NCBI GenBank assembly: GCA_002751075.1
Contig: NAOQ01000323.1
Coordinates: 36,203-82,750 of the forward strand
Length of the DNA: 46,548 bases
From: Ichthyophonus hoferi
Taxonomy: Eukaryota; Opisthokonta; Ichthyosporea; Ichthyophonida; Ichthyophonidae
Reading direction: 5' to 3'
Shown: positions 34,624 through 46,548 of the stretch, one piece after another
Layout: each line of letters starts with the position of its first letter
Numbering within the stretch: the first letter of the stretch is position 1
Made by a program: the position numbers and the translations under genes
The notes under the pieces: model-generated
What the model was told of the DNA's origin: nothing
The model's database searches: none
What the model saw: only the letters and a program-made list of their open reading frames with translations

Positions 34624-37600
34624 ATGGAGGTTTTTAGTCCATCTAGAGAATGTACCCAACCTACAAAGGGGGACCCCATAGTAAATGCTTCAAAGGTACT
34701 CCACAGGTAGGCAGTAACTTCACTACCACGCGATACGGTGTAGGCAAAGGGTCAAGCTCTTCCTCTATATACTCCTTGGCACATAAACAAATACAAAAGA
34801 GATGGAGTCCTTGTTGATTTGCACTTTGACACACCAGATTACACATAGTTACACCAATAAGATATAGTTCTTGTGAGGCTAAAGTACTTCTCACCTGCCC
34901 CTTGGATACCACCACCTAACCCCGCATCCCTCCTCAGTGAAACTGGCCAGCTCGAATTAGTCTTTCAGAATGCTCTACGTTCTATCAAGGAAGATGAGAA
35001 GCTATTTAGTCCAGACCTGCATAATGTTCGTCGTAGGTAATATACCGCCGACTAGTGTTTCTTTTTATATTGTGAGCCCATGTAGGGATGGGGGAAGGGT
35101 GGAGTGGGGTTACTTATGACAGGAGGAAAACAAAAAGTTATAGAGGTTAGAGTTACATTATTATTAGGGGGTTGGGTTGTTTTAAGGTCTGATTGTAACT
35201 CAAGACGCATTCTACAATACACTAACTATAGTACTAGGTAAATAACTAGAATACTATATATATAACCATACGGTTACGTATTTAGCTGTTTTAATGTTCC
35301 CGTATTCTGCTTCTTTGTTTTAGTTTCTAAGTTGTTCTTTTGTATCGTGAGTGTGTTTGCCTTGCAACATACTAACTGTTTATGGTATATGGTATATGGT
35401 GTAGGATTACCGAAAACTACGAGAAGCTACTATTCATGGCCTATGAATATTCTGTGGCCAAGGATGTGGAGTTGGCCCTGTGGCACTATGGCTTCTACCT
35501 GGTCATTGAGGACTGTCGCAATCGCCTTCGCAAGGTACTAGCTAGTCTATTCCTACTATATGGGTATGTGCTTCTTTATACTATACAGTCGTCTGTGGTT
35601 ATTATAGGCTTTCATACATATAGGTTTTTAGCTTCAAGGTTTTCTCCTGTACTCCAGGGTGTAGCTGGGCTCCTTTTCCAACCTCATTAACCATTGCTTT
35701 ACACAGAGACCAGCTAACAATGACGGCCAGCCACCAGTGGCTAAGCTTTTCCTGAAGACCTTTCTCCTGGAGGCCATGGGCTTCTACCATGGTCTACTTA
35801 GACAGCTTCTTTATTACTTTAGCAGCGTTGTTCCTTCACCGGTTTATCTCGACCTTGCTAAACTGTCGTCCGACCTTCTGGTAAGTGTTCAGTGAAGCAT
35901 AAAGGCTCTTTTGGTACATGCTAATAGGCAATATGATGGTATGCTGATAAGACCCGAGCCTCAAGAAACCCATCCACCCATCATTCTGCCTGCAGGCTTT
36001 GTTTGCTACCCACTCTAGGCCAGTTATTCTTGGGTGGGGTAGGTGGAGAGAAAGTAAAGCCATGTGGCTGGGCGGGTGAGTCGACGGCCAGGCCATAGCT
36101 GGGCGGGACAAACCAATGCTCACATAATTGATTGAAAGGGGTGTGATGGGATAACTCTTGGGGTGGTGATGATAATATTGTTCATGCTGATTGCCTCGCA
36201 GCCTGGTGGCTTCCAGGTTATTATATTGGTAGGTTTCTGACCAATTATGCTCTCAGCCCGAAAACCCGGCCCAAAGACGTCATCACTATCGAGCCCCCTC
36301 CACACGGGGCAATGGGTCACTCCAACAGCAGCATCGATTGGAAGGTATGCAATCTCTCTAAGCCCTTCTACACATTCACTCCCACTTAGGGTTAACCTTA
36401 TAGTGGAGGGGGCGTGGGGTGAAGAAGGAGCAGGGGACGGTGAGCTCGTAGGGGACCACATACCAACCTAGACTATAGTATGGGGCTGGATAGGGCCATA
36501 TTAACAAGTATAGTAGGTGTGTGTTCTTGGGTCAGCTAGCGACACTGGCCCTGCCTGGGGTGGACATACAGAGCCCTTGAGTGATGCGCAGTGCGGTACT
36601 GATGTGTGGTGTGTACAGCCCTGGTTCGCCAGTCCCTCCACCGCTGCCTTATCTTCTTAGGTGACCTAGGTACGATTAGATCACATGTATTTAACATACA
36701 CCACATGTTAGATTTGTGTCTCTGTATATTAGCCTATATTCCGTCATACACAAACAACATATGGTATTGGGGCTATCCTCATATGCACCTCTGCACACAC
36801 AGTTAAGAATTCTGTTCTTTTGTATCTCTCACCTTGTGTTGTTTAGACAGTTGTCTATCATTACAGTTGTCAAGTGTTATTAGTATACTCTGGGTTGCTG
36901 TCTTGCATCTAGGCCTATCCCATGGTAGCTATGGTAACCTCATGGTGGCACATAGCTATTCTGTATATACAGGCGTACGTTGCTCACGTGTAGATTTTAT
37001 GTATCTTAATATGGAGTCCTGTCACCAATTATGGATTATTCACTTTATATATCATGACCAATCACAACGTGACAGTCAGGAATATATATGGAAGACCCAC
37101 TGACAGATCTCTCCACAGCTCGCTACCAGAGCCTCTTGTACATGGACGGCAGTGAAGGGTTAGCTCGCCAGGCTGCCATGCGCCATTACATGCAGGCCTT
37201 CTACTTGTACCCTGAAGATGGTGAGTGCGTTCTACCTCCCCTCCACTTCTTTTACGATCCCTCGTGGTGACTTTAACACTATCGGCCCCATGGTATGACT
37301 GGAGACTGTCCATGATCTTCAATCATGGGTTTATCCTATTGGTGGCTGGTATCATCCTCCCAGACAACCATGGCACCTCTCTTTTCCCTTTGCAATAATT
37401 TACTAATAGCTTACAAGCCTTTTATTTTTGTGCTTTTATTGGATGGAACAGAATAAACACTTGGAATTTAAATAAAAGCAGTCAATATAAATGCATATAC
37501 CAGAGTTAGTAAATCAATGCCGACAGTTCTGGTCATGGTGGCGAGGGAAACTAGTCTTGGGACTAGGGAGCGACCAACTAACACTGGGTACATAGGGAGA

Positions 37601-40600
37601 GCATTCAACCAGCTGGGAGTTTTACACTCCAGTCATCCGGCCACCCTTCTGGATGCCATATATTGCTACTTCAGATCGTATGTGTGTCCCACAGCTATGA
37701 ACTACTTGTGACTCTATGTTAGAAGTAATCTAATGTACATACAGGTAAAATGTGTATGTATTGACTAAACCCACTACAGACTGGCTGCCATGCACACGCT
37801 TAGCAATGCCAGTAATAATATCAAGGGATGCTTTGATCGTCACCGATCCCTCCTGGAGTCATGTGACCTCCCCAATGACCCAGTAGGTACCCTCTATGTG
37901 CTATACTTTAATGTGCCCAGTGAGGCCTCTGCCTAGGTTCCTGTAGGATGCTGCAAGACCCTGATTTATAAGGGCCACGCTAATGCCTTTGTTGTATTAC
38001 CAGCATTCTCCAGTAATATGAACTCTACCTACCTACCATATCTTCTCTAAATTCTCGTTAGAGCTAGAAGAAAGGCCTCTATTATCTTACACAAGATGTC
38101 AGACTGAAGCTTGTGAGGTAACTGACAGTCACTATAACCCAGGAATCATGCCCCTTAAATCAGTTGGCACACACGTTCTGTACTAAATTCACTGATTTGC
38201 ACCGCCTTCTGTTCCTGAAGACAGAGTAAGTACCTACTTTTCTTTAACCTCTCGTCTTATCTACTTGATAATTGGATTGTGATGGTTTGTAGGCGTGGTA
38301 TTTCTCTCAATCTGTATGAGTGCTACCAATATAAAGCATGCCACCCCCTCTCATGATTATATGTAGTTTTACCCAGCTAATCTACCAATCTATTCAAGTT
38401 TGCCAATGGTAGAAAAGAAGATTGAAGATGTAGTGGGGGTTTGGTCAAGCCTTCTGGGCCGAGTCCTGACGACTGGGTCCGTGACTCCATGTAATTTTGA
38501 CTACCACATAATACAGAAGGTGTTCCTGATCAATATTGCCGCCTTTTACCACCTCACTCAGACCCATAGTAAGGATTGTGCTATAGACCTGCCTGTGTGC
38601 ATCTCTGGGTTTCCTTCTTTCTCACATTAAGGGCGCTGTGTGATTTTAATCTAGTCCCCCTTTGGACTTTACAATTAAATAGTGTTGTGCCATACTTCTT
38701 GGTGTGTGGTGGCGATCAATCTTCTGTGGTGTATAACGGGAAGATCCAGACACCATGTACTGCCAATTATGCAGAATCCAAAGGATATCTAGCCACAAAA
38801 GAAGATACTGCAATTAGATATCTATAATATGCTCCAGTTATTAGTGGATTGATTCTGTTTTCTCCACATCTACGGTATAGCTTTGGGGGGTTCTTATGCA
38901 CAACTGAAGACCTGTAAGATAGATCATAGGTCAATTGAAAACTTACATGATAATCCCTTCAACAGGTGGCACAGAGACACATGGTGTCACACTGAAGGCT
39001 CAGCAACTGACAATAAAGCTCACCCTACTTATGTATAAACACGCTGCCATGGTCCTGTTGCAGTCTCTAGCTCAGCATGGTGGGTATGGGTTGACCTTTG
39101 GGTTGTGTATGGTGTGATGACTGGCTGGCTGGGAACACACGAGTGTATAATTGGACAGCAGGATGCAGTCCTTGGGGGCTTACTCGATCCAATGTAGTTA
39201 GAGCTAATGTCTTAGTGGTTAAGGTTTGATGATATTGGTAGGCATGAGGGAAAGCTATGCGGGTGAAGTGGGTCATTCTCAATGATAGAGGGTGGTAGGT
39301 ACAGAACTGGAGACCAATGATCGTGGTGCTGATATGTGGGAGGGATTGACTCCTTCCGTACTATTGGTCTCTGAATGGTAAGCCGTGCGCCTAGCCCATG
39401 GAGTGTGGGAGGGCTATATATGTAGCACAGCAATGAACACATTCCCATTCATGCAGGATCTTGTGTCAATACGATGCCGCCATGGCCCCAGATGCCCCTG
39501 CTGTGGCCACACTACTTCCCTCGATGGTAATTGAGCTAGACAGGTAGGCCCCCTCTTTTGTACGCCAATAATCTTGGCTAGCTCCCTCAATCGTCCGTCT
39601 TTTACGTCTTCCCCTGTCTTGCTTCGGGCTTGTAAACAACTTCTAATGATCTACTTTGGGTACCAGGGACTGTGTTAGTATTGAGGGCAGCACACATCAA
39701 CCGCTTTGGGCCGTCATTGCGCTGCTGGGAAACAAGCTGGCGACATCACTGGAAGAGGGCACAGTTGGTACCGCCAACCATATGACTATTGCATGGCTAA
39801 CTGGTCTTCAGGTAGCTCCCCCTTGATTGTACCGTATGAACTATAAAAATAACACGATTTGTTGTGTCGGAGGCATTTAAGAATGTGTGGAAAGGTATTG
39901 TTTTGTCTATTTTCATATGATACGGATGTTGTAGGTCAAGTTCAAAGTAGGAAATGGTGCACCTAGTGATACTGCATGCAGTACAGAAGTTGAATGATTC
40001 TACCGCCAACACTTCACACCGGAGACTACCTGGTAAGCACTCCTTACACATAATTGCTATTTGTTTCTTTATGCCTTTTAGCAACAGAAGTGAAGGAAAG
40101 TAGGGCCATGTACTTGCCATATCAGTAGCTATTTGCCTCGAATGTGAGCCATTCAAGGTACATACAATAGAACAGTTTTATGCGTTGTCAGACAGTATGT
40201 ACCTCCTACATATACTATCGCTTACGGTCTTGTAGTTCTTCTGGTATTTGAATATTGTACCTCATAGTCCTATTCATAGTTGCCCCCTGTCCTCACCCCT
40301 CGATGGTCCTGCAGCCCTGGCCAATGACCTTGTCCTTCGTGGTTTTGTGCCCTTGACCCCCCTGCATCGTCTGTTGTCGTTCCCTTCCAACACAGAGTAA
40401 TTATTTTGCATCCTGCCCTATGCCGTTATTTGCATGTCTGAAAATATCTTGTATTGTATGCGACCAGCTTGTAAGGTCAAGGCTATAAACCCATTTATCC
40501 GATGCCTTACTGTCAGGAAACATTCATGACTTACGTAGTTGACTGAGATGTTATGGTTAACTGTATTCATATGGCAGATGTTGCAGCTTGGCTACACATG

Positions 40601-42989
40601 GGGAAGAAAAAACGTACCAGTGTTCCCGCCTAATAGCCTTTATGCGAGTGGCCTCCACCCTGCCTGTATGTACCACACTATACCCTGTCCTTCGTATGGT
40701 GCTATGCAGTGAAAGTATACTTGGTTCATAAACATATATATATATACATATTTCAAGCGTACCATCAATTATTAGTCCAGCATTACTTCCATTCCAAGCC
40801 AACAGTCGTTTATGATATAGCCCTATGTAGTAGATTTTCCTCTCTCATCTAGGTAGGACACCATACACCATACATAGAGACGGGCAGCACTATACAATAT
40901 TTTACCTTGAAAATGTGATACTGTAACTTAGTTGGGATTAGAGGTGCTATACTGATTATGCGGAGTTGTAGTAGTGGCCTTTAGCATATATTTGCATAAG
41001 GCTATAATGGTCTTGCCAGTTAAGGGATAAACACTGTCTTGGATGGTGTATGGCTCTGTTTTAATTACTGCTCCTATAGCGGGTGCTGTCACAATTAGCC
41101 TACGATGATTCTACCTGCCTGTACTACCGCCATGATACCGGTATGGAAGAGGACATAACCCAAGCCCCTCAGTTGATTGAGGCTTGGCGATGTGATGAGG
41201 TAGGGATTGATTCATCTCAAGCTAGCAAGGTGTAATACACGGCTAGCAGCTTTCCTCCTCTTGTATACGTACTAGTTGCGTTATTTTGTGGATCCCTTAG
41301 ATAGTGTATGTCACGCCCGTAAAGATTGATTAAAGGAACATGTGTTGATAACTATGAGAGGTATATTATAGGTTATTGCCTTATTCAGCTGTCTCCCGCT
41401 TTTCTATCTTTGGCCTTTTCCTGATCATTGAGATAAATTTATCTACAATATTACAAAGAGTGTAAGATAGGAAGCGTGAATCAAATAGATTGACCGATAC
41501 TAACGAGTAATGCTGCAGGAGAAACAACGACGTAAAGGAGTAATGAGGGCTATGGCCCAGCAACGCCTACAGGTAGGAGATCGTTGATAGTAACAGCATT
41601 CTTGGCTGATCGCTTATCTATAATGGGGTGCTCTCTCTCTTGGGAAGTGGCTTTATGAATAAGAATCAGGATATCTAGCCACCTGTGGTAACCTTTATAT
41701 ATTCTTTAGGCCGAGGTACAGACCCTGGAAAATGAGATGGTGCGTCATCGCCACCAAATCCCTTACGCATTGACTCTCTATGTTATCCCTGATCTTTATT
41801 GCTTCATTGATCATCTCAAGTAAGTGTTTTTTGTTTTTGATGGAGTAGTAGTTGGAGTACATATATCTTTGTGGCGATGGTATGGTATTAGTCTGGACTA
41901 CATCATTCCTATAGTACGTGCCCTCAGTCAGCATTGACATGGTTGTTAAAACGAGCTAGTGGTTGGCCGGCCTTCTATCGCCTATAGTGAATATTCATTT
42001 ATGAACAGAGATAGTAATAGTGGTTTTGGGGTGGGCATATAGACAAATCAAAGACATTGTCAACATGCAAAGGTACGTGGTGGTGGTTCCCCGAGTGGCT
42101 ATCCGCGGCCTGGATGACCTTAAGAAGGGCAGTGATCGTGTTAATAAGGCCTCTAGGGAGGTTACGCGTTGGCTGGAGGATAAATTCCGGCAGGTGAGTC
42201 ACTGTGAGAGTGATGGAGGAGCGTAGGGATGGGCAATGGCTGGACACCAACCAAATCTATGCATATACTAACCACCTATAACTATGACAGGGGGACCACT
42301 GGATTAGGGCCCAAAAACCCATGGAGACAGTTACTGACGGTCCTATCATTGACCCACCCCTCTATGAGGATGATGCTAGCTTATTAGATTGCTGTCTCTA
42401 CTTTGCAAACTCTGCTGCTGCAGGCAAGGTATATTTGTAAAAATACATAACAATATGCAACTTTAGCCATGTAACCACCATTTAGGGTCACTTGTACGTT
42501 GTTTTTATTCAAGGTTCTATGTAGGATTTTCGTTCGTTTCTTTTTCTTGGTTCATCAGTTATGCTTAAAACTTAATAATACCAATAGACCTATTAGGACT
42601 GTATATATACTTTCATAAATTGCGACAAATAAAAAATGGCAGAGGGCGAGTGATCGCATTATCGAGTGAATGAGAGTGATAGAATTTACTAGTGTCTAGT
42701 GTATATGTGCTTATATATAATGTAAGTGATGTGCCTGTACATCCTATAGATAAACCTCTATGCAAGTCCATGGTGTATTTAAACACAATGTGTGTTTTCC
42801 ATCCCACAGGTCTCAGGCCCAGCAAGGAACGAGAAGAAAGATGAACGATTGGTGGTGTTGTTAACGGAGGATAGGGTGGAGCTGCAGCCTTATGCCGAAA
42901 CCTACGGGGTTAGTATCGATACTGTGCAGCATTTCCTACGTGTGACCCGCCAGGTCAGACCTGATTCGGCCCGTCAAGATAGTATATGA
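34624..42989 (+). CDS. SMG5: SMG5-like nonsense-mediated decay factor with C-terminal PIN domain
   Basis: SMG5 is a cytoplasmic adaptor of nonsense-mediated mRNA decay that, with SMG7, binds phosphorylated UPF1 and recruits decapping and deadenylation enzymes. Twenty-five exons sum to 2,592 bases (863 residues plus stop): 34624-34706, 34938-35036, 35405-35534, 35707-35880, 35996-36033, 36257-36344, 36633-36669, 37119-37220, 37596-37677, 37780-37882, 38143-38225, 38399-38568, 38966-39083, 39457-39543, 39667-39811, 39951-40032, 40082-40124, 40280-40395, 40607-40665, 41080-41199, 41519-41572, 41710-41819, 42043-42193, 42291-42428, 42810-42989. The N-terminal 14-3-3-like/TPR part has SKVLH, HRCLIFLGDLARYQ and GRAFNQLGVL; a helical part follows (LRGFVPLTPLHRLL). 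Human SMG5 is about 1,016 residues; the long acidic linker is largely absent here. Junctions around exons 7, 12, 16-17 and 19 rest on phase and are less sure. Confidence 0.88.
41710..42989 (+). other. SMG5: PIN domain of the SMG5-like protein
   Basis: Exons 22-25 encode about residues 672-863. VVVVPRVAIRGLDDLKKGSD and VTRWLEDKFRQGDHWIRAQK align with SMG5 (IIPRTVIDGLDLLKKEH, YLEAEFKKGNRYIRCQK, from memory). The acidic positions of an active PIN nuclease are present: Asp near 699 in LYVIPDLYCFIDHL, Asp-Asp near 785-786 in EDDASLLDCCLYF, and Asp near 825 in VVLLTEDRVEL. The last two resemble SMG6 (DDLILSCCLHYC, VVLLTDDRNL) more than vertebrate SMG5. A charged helix (KQRRKGVMRAMAQQRLQAEV) precedes the fold, as in SMG5. 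Confidence 0.8.
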
Positions 42990-43468
42990 TTAGATAGCTA
43001 CTACATCGCGTACAAAGTGCATCATATAGGACCGGCAGCCTAGAAGGCGTTGCTCCCAATTGGTGATACAATGTATAACCATAAAGGTCTCCCCTTTCGT
43101 ATAAATAAATGACATAGATAGTGCAATGGTCTTGTTAGATATGGATAAGGACGATGTCTGGACTGGTTGTTTGCACTATTGTGTGGAGCGTAGCTAATCG
43201 TTGGTCAGGCGAACTTGCTGATTCTGTAATACTATTGGTATACCATATAGACAATAACTCTCTCTCCACGCCCATCACACTCATATATTTTAAATTGAAG
43301 GTTCTATTGGCTAAGACCCGGCATGAACTCTTGGCTCTTTCTTTGTTCCTACTGTGCCCATTCATCTTGACTGAATGTTAAATCATGTAAAACTAAATAA
43401 ATTATTGCTGTGGCCTAGCCACCCTCCCCACCGCCTGACCCCACCCGATCCAGCCCTTAGCTCTTAGT
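42990..43468. other. Convergent intergenic region
   Basis: The 3' ends of the SMG5-like and MRPL23 genes meet here. The 75-76 codon open frames on the two strands overlap one another, lack family similarity and are more probably chance frames in the two 3' flanks. Confidence 0.6.
43104..43109 (+). terminator. Poly(A) signal AATAAA for the SMG5-like gene
   Basis: AATAAA lies about 115 bases after the stop codon. A second copy is at 43396-43401. Either could serve; the nearer is preferred. Confidence 0.45.
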
Positions 43469-44496
43469 TCAATCGAAGCCAGGGCTGTTAAGAGTCAGGG
43501 CACGTTCTAGTCTTTCCTGCTCTGCTTCCCGTAGGGTTTGCTCACTATTTCGTTTCTTCTCATCATTCCAGTGGAATTCGGGAAACCTGTAGTAATATTA
43601 AAAATATGTTATTGGCCCAATCAAAATGATTTTAAAATGCCACCTACTACTAGCGTTGTATGGACTAATACAAAAGAGGAAACACGACAGCTTTCTCGTC
43701 ACTTGGTTGGAAGAAATAAAAGTGCCAAAAGTGGTGTGTAGCCCATATTGATTGGTTGCCATGTTCATTCGCTATTAAAAACGGGTATAGCAATTCTCAC
43801 CTAACAACCATTTGTTTTATAGAGAGTTAGTGAGATGATATGTGTTATGTGTGTATAATTTAACTCTGGTCACAGTTTGCTAATGCCTCTTATTGTAAAC
43901 TATCATGAGATAGGTATGTATAATTTATGTTTGGAGTGCAAAAAATGTTACTGTCTGCTTTCAGTGACTGTATTTACATACAATCACTCTTTGAATGGAG
44001 ATTTCACGTCTGATGGCCACACAGGTATGAATAACATAGTTAGTTACATACATTTTTAGTAGTGATACAGCCTGGTTATATAGGATTGAATACGTTCTAT
44101 GGCTAAAGTGGGGAAATACACTGCTGGTTAGCAGAGGCAGAAGTAGCCATAGAAATTTACCCATTGGGCACTTGCAGAAGCTTATACTTACTTGAATGTG
44201 TCATATTTCAGGTAGACGTATGCTTTTTTATAGCTTTTTCTTCTAATTAAACGTTTATATACAGGGTCCATCTTTGTTTTGCCCAATTGGTTGAGTGTAG
44301 CGACCTTTTCAATATCAAGGTTGTAGATGGTTGTTAGGTAGTTGCGAATGTCATACTTTGTCATGTCTTGAGGTACGTGGAACATCACCACATTTTCTGG
44401 TAATTCTTTGCCTGGCTTTACCACCTTGATACGCCAGTCGCAAAGCAATATCTGCGGCCTGTTTGGAAATATCCATTTTGCTCTGGCCTGGGGCAT
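43469..44496 (-). CDS. MRPL23: Mitochondrial large-subunit ribosomal protein uL23m
   Basis: uL23m sits at the polypeptide exit of the mitochondrial large ribosomal subunit. Two exons, 44496-44192 and 43586-43469, join in phase 2 (AA|G, Lys) and give 140 residues; human MRPL23 is 153. Matches from memory: WRIKVVKPGKELPENVVMFH to the human FFIQLVRPG...EDTVQF part, VPQDMTKYDIRNYLTTIYNL to [40 protein letters not shown] to KKPDYKVAYVQL...FTFP. The C-terminal tail is a charged helix (NDEKKRNSEQTLREAEQERL) as in animal MRPL23. An in-frame TGA lies four codons before the ATG. The intron (43587-44191) has a GTAAGT donor and TACAG acceptor. Confidence 0.93.
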
Positions 44497-46548
44497 ATTG
44501 TTCTGGTCTCAGACGCTTGACATATGTTTTTGGTTGCTTGTATCTAAACTCTCATCTGGCCTAGTGTGGAAAAAATTATTAATACTGTTGACCAGATTAT
44601 TAATACTATTGCATGGGGTTAGGTTACTTCAAATCACTTCTATACATAATATAAAGACAATATTAACGTCCTGGACAAGCAGCATTTGTAAACAGCGATA
44701 GATAGAGAGAGCCATTGTGGCGTGCTAGATCTATAGATCTATGATTTCTTATCGCCATCGCTCAATCAACCATTCTATTGCCTGTCACTATTCGATCTCT
44801 GTGTGACATTTCCCACGTTAGAAATGGGTAAATATTGTCTTAAAACATGATACAATGCAAAATAAGAATTATAGATTTAAGGATCTCTTGCCTCATAATA
44901 ATAATTATTATATTACTATTAATAATATTGATCATATTTGCACTTGTTCTATTTGATACGACCTAGTAGCACCGAGCTAGTACACTGCAGACTTGTACTT
45001 TACAGCACTAAAAGGGCATAGATTTCAATTTATGAATTCTGTGGAGCAAAATTTTCCTTTTCCAATTTGCTTGAAAATGAGTGTCTCGCATTTATAATGA
45101 AGTGTATTTATAAATTATACAGAGTAATTTTCACGATTACCTTAGCGAACTTTCTAACCCATTCAAAGATATCAATAAAAAATATCAAATTAACATAACA
45201 GGATTTTGACAGTAAGTAGTATCTAAACCATATAGCTGTAACTGATGTGGTTTTAGAGCGAAAAGAGGGATTAACACCCAAAGATGCTATATGAAGTTTT
45301 TACTCGCAAAGGAGTCAATAATTGTTTTACGTTTTAAACATCAATTAGTTGCCGAAAAATCACACCTTCCTCCTAAAACCATTTAGAAATTAATATTTTT
45401 ATCTTTAAATAGCACCATATCGTGTTCATATTGTATTTTCCATCAGTGGACAGCTCTGGACATGGTTCATATCAAATGATGATTTAGTTTTTTAATTGTG
45501 CATATTGTTATGATAGCCAAAAATATGTTCTGGCGAGTGCAGGTTATGCGGTTATTGATTCATTATCTTATAATGTTTGATGTATGCATATAGATACTCA
45601 TAATACTAATGATGGATTATTACCCTATCAAAATCTTATTTCCAGAATACGGAAAAGCAACTGCCATTATTCATCCGAATTATTTTTTAAAATTATTAAG
45701 CATATCTGACAGAGAAAAAAGTGTTGTATTTTTACGCAGGAAGTGCCCTTCCAAATGTACATTTTAAAATATTCACACATACGTTTTCAAAAAAAATAAA
45801 AAAAATAAAACAATGTATGGTTCTTTGCACTAATAATATGGTTGAGATTTGGACTGTCTTAATATAAAGAATTCCACAAAATGCTAACCTAATTTTTAAT
45901 TATCTGAGCCCGGTTTTCCATGAGTTGTGTGTTATTAGAAAATGTACTGTTGGCTGCTACGGGCTATTTCAACCCTGATTTCCTGTTACTTACGAGTTAA
46001 AAACATGGATACTCCCATATTATAAGTTGCTAAAGCAATATGTTTTGATTGATAAGATTGAATTGTGCTGGTGGCACGTATTTAAAACCCACCAGCTTTT
46101 GTAATTCGTGTTTGTCACTTAATCTTCAATATTGAAAGGGCTTCTCATACAATAAATTTGTGTCTTCCTCTTTTACTCGTATGCCTTTCGTCAAGTTAAA
46201 AAACATTTTTGTTCCATTGTATTTAGGTGATATTTTTTTCAATGGACAACACGCCCGTTGTCATTGATTTACAATGTTATGTTATGCCTTATGCCGCTAC
46301 AGTTACGGAGCAAGCCTCGAAGCAACAGGTTCTAGATATAGGGGCTATTTTGTAAACTGCATAGGGGATGTAGTTTTACAACCTGAAACAGACTTCATAC
46401 ATAAGAATCTGCGCTAAGGAGGATGTGTGGGTGAGTTGATATCACTATATAAATAATGATTTTGCAGTCAACAGGCGAAAAGTATCATTATAAGCAATAT
46501 CAAAGTAAACTAACGTTAAACGGAAAATTTTTAAAACCACATAAACAA
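44497..46548. other. AT-rich region right of MRPL23; no gene recognised
   Basis: The MRPL23 promoter should be at the left end. The rest is AT-rich with A/T homopolymers (for example 45788-45811). No exon chain or RNA gene was found. A 37-codon frame at 46242-46355 (plus) is listed separately. Confidence 0.6.
46242..46355 (+). other. Short open frame, possible first exon of an unknown gene
   Basis: An ATG opens MDNTPVVIDLQCYVMPYAAT and runs 37 codons to a TAA. Codon composition is less AT-rich than its surroundings, and a GTTCTAG donor-like site follows a CAG at about 46328. I recognise no family with confidence and the window ends before any partner exon could be tested. It may be chance. 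Confidence 0.25.

Noticed and set aside
36201-36227. Possible extra exon of the SMG5-like gene after TCGCAG at 36195-36200
   Set aside because: It gives PGGFQVIIL and keeps phase 0, but exon 5 (ending GG) joins exon 6 directly in phase 2 with better SMG5 similarity.

Overview
This is a eukaryotic nuclear window with four protein genes, three of them split into many small exons by GT-AG introns. I identified them by splicing exons by eye and checking that reading phase is kept across each junction. Gene content (a VPS13D with its UBA domain, an SMG5-type NMD factor and two mitochondrial ribosomal proteins) and exon density suggest an animal or close relative, perhaps an early-branching one such as a sponge. 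That lineage guess is weak.

Layout. 172-27822 (minus) is the first two thirds of VPS13D: 68 exons giving about 2,840 residues, from the initiator methionine to part of the VAB region; the C-terminus lies beyond base 1. Intron 6 holds a TACTATATG-type satellite with a 355-base run of N. 27823-30904 is AT-rich with no gene I can support. 30905-33469 (minus) is a three-exon gene for mitoribosomal protein mS38. About 1.15 kb separates it head-to-head from 34624-42989 (plus), a 25-exon SMG5-like gene ending in a PIN domain. Converging on that gene is 43469-44496 (minus), a two-exon gene for mitoribosomal protein uL23m (MRPL23). 44497-46548 is AT-rich and apparently empty.

Functional theme. VPS13D moves lipid at ER-mitochondrion and ER-peroxisome contacts, and mS38 and uL23m belong to the mitochondrial ribosome, so three of four genes concern mitochondria; SMG5 is a cytoplasmic nonsense-mediated-decay factor. 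I see no operon-like organisation.

Most notable points: the SMG5-like PIN domain appears to keep acidic residues that vertebrate SMG5 has lost; VPS13D donors favour GTAGGT over GTAAGT; two likely GC-AG introns; a 23-nt intron or local frame problem in VPS13D; and a strong excess of CCAATCA/TGATTGG heptamers. I recognised no transposon, viral fossil, tRNA, rRNA or CRISPR array.
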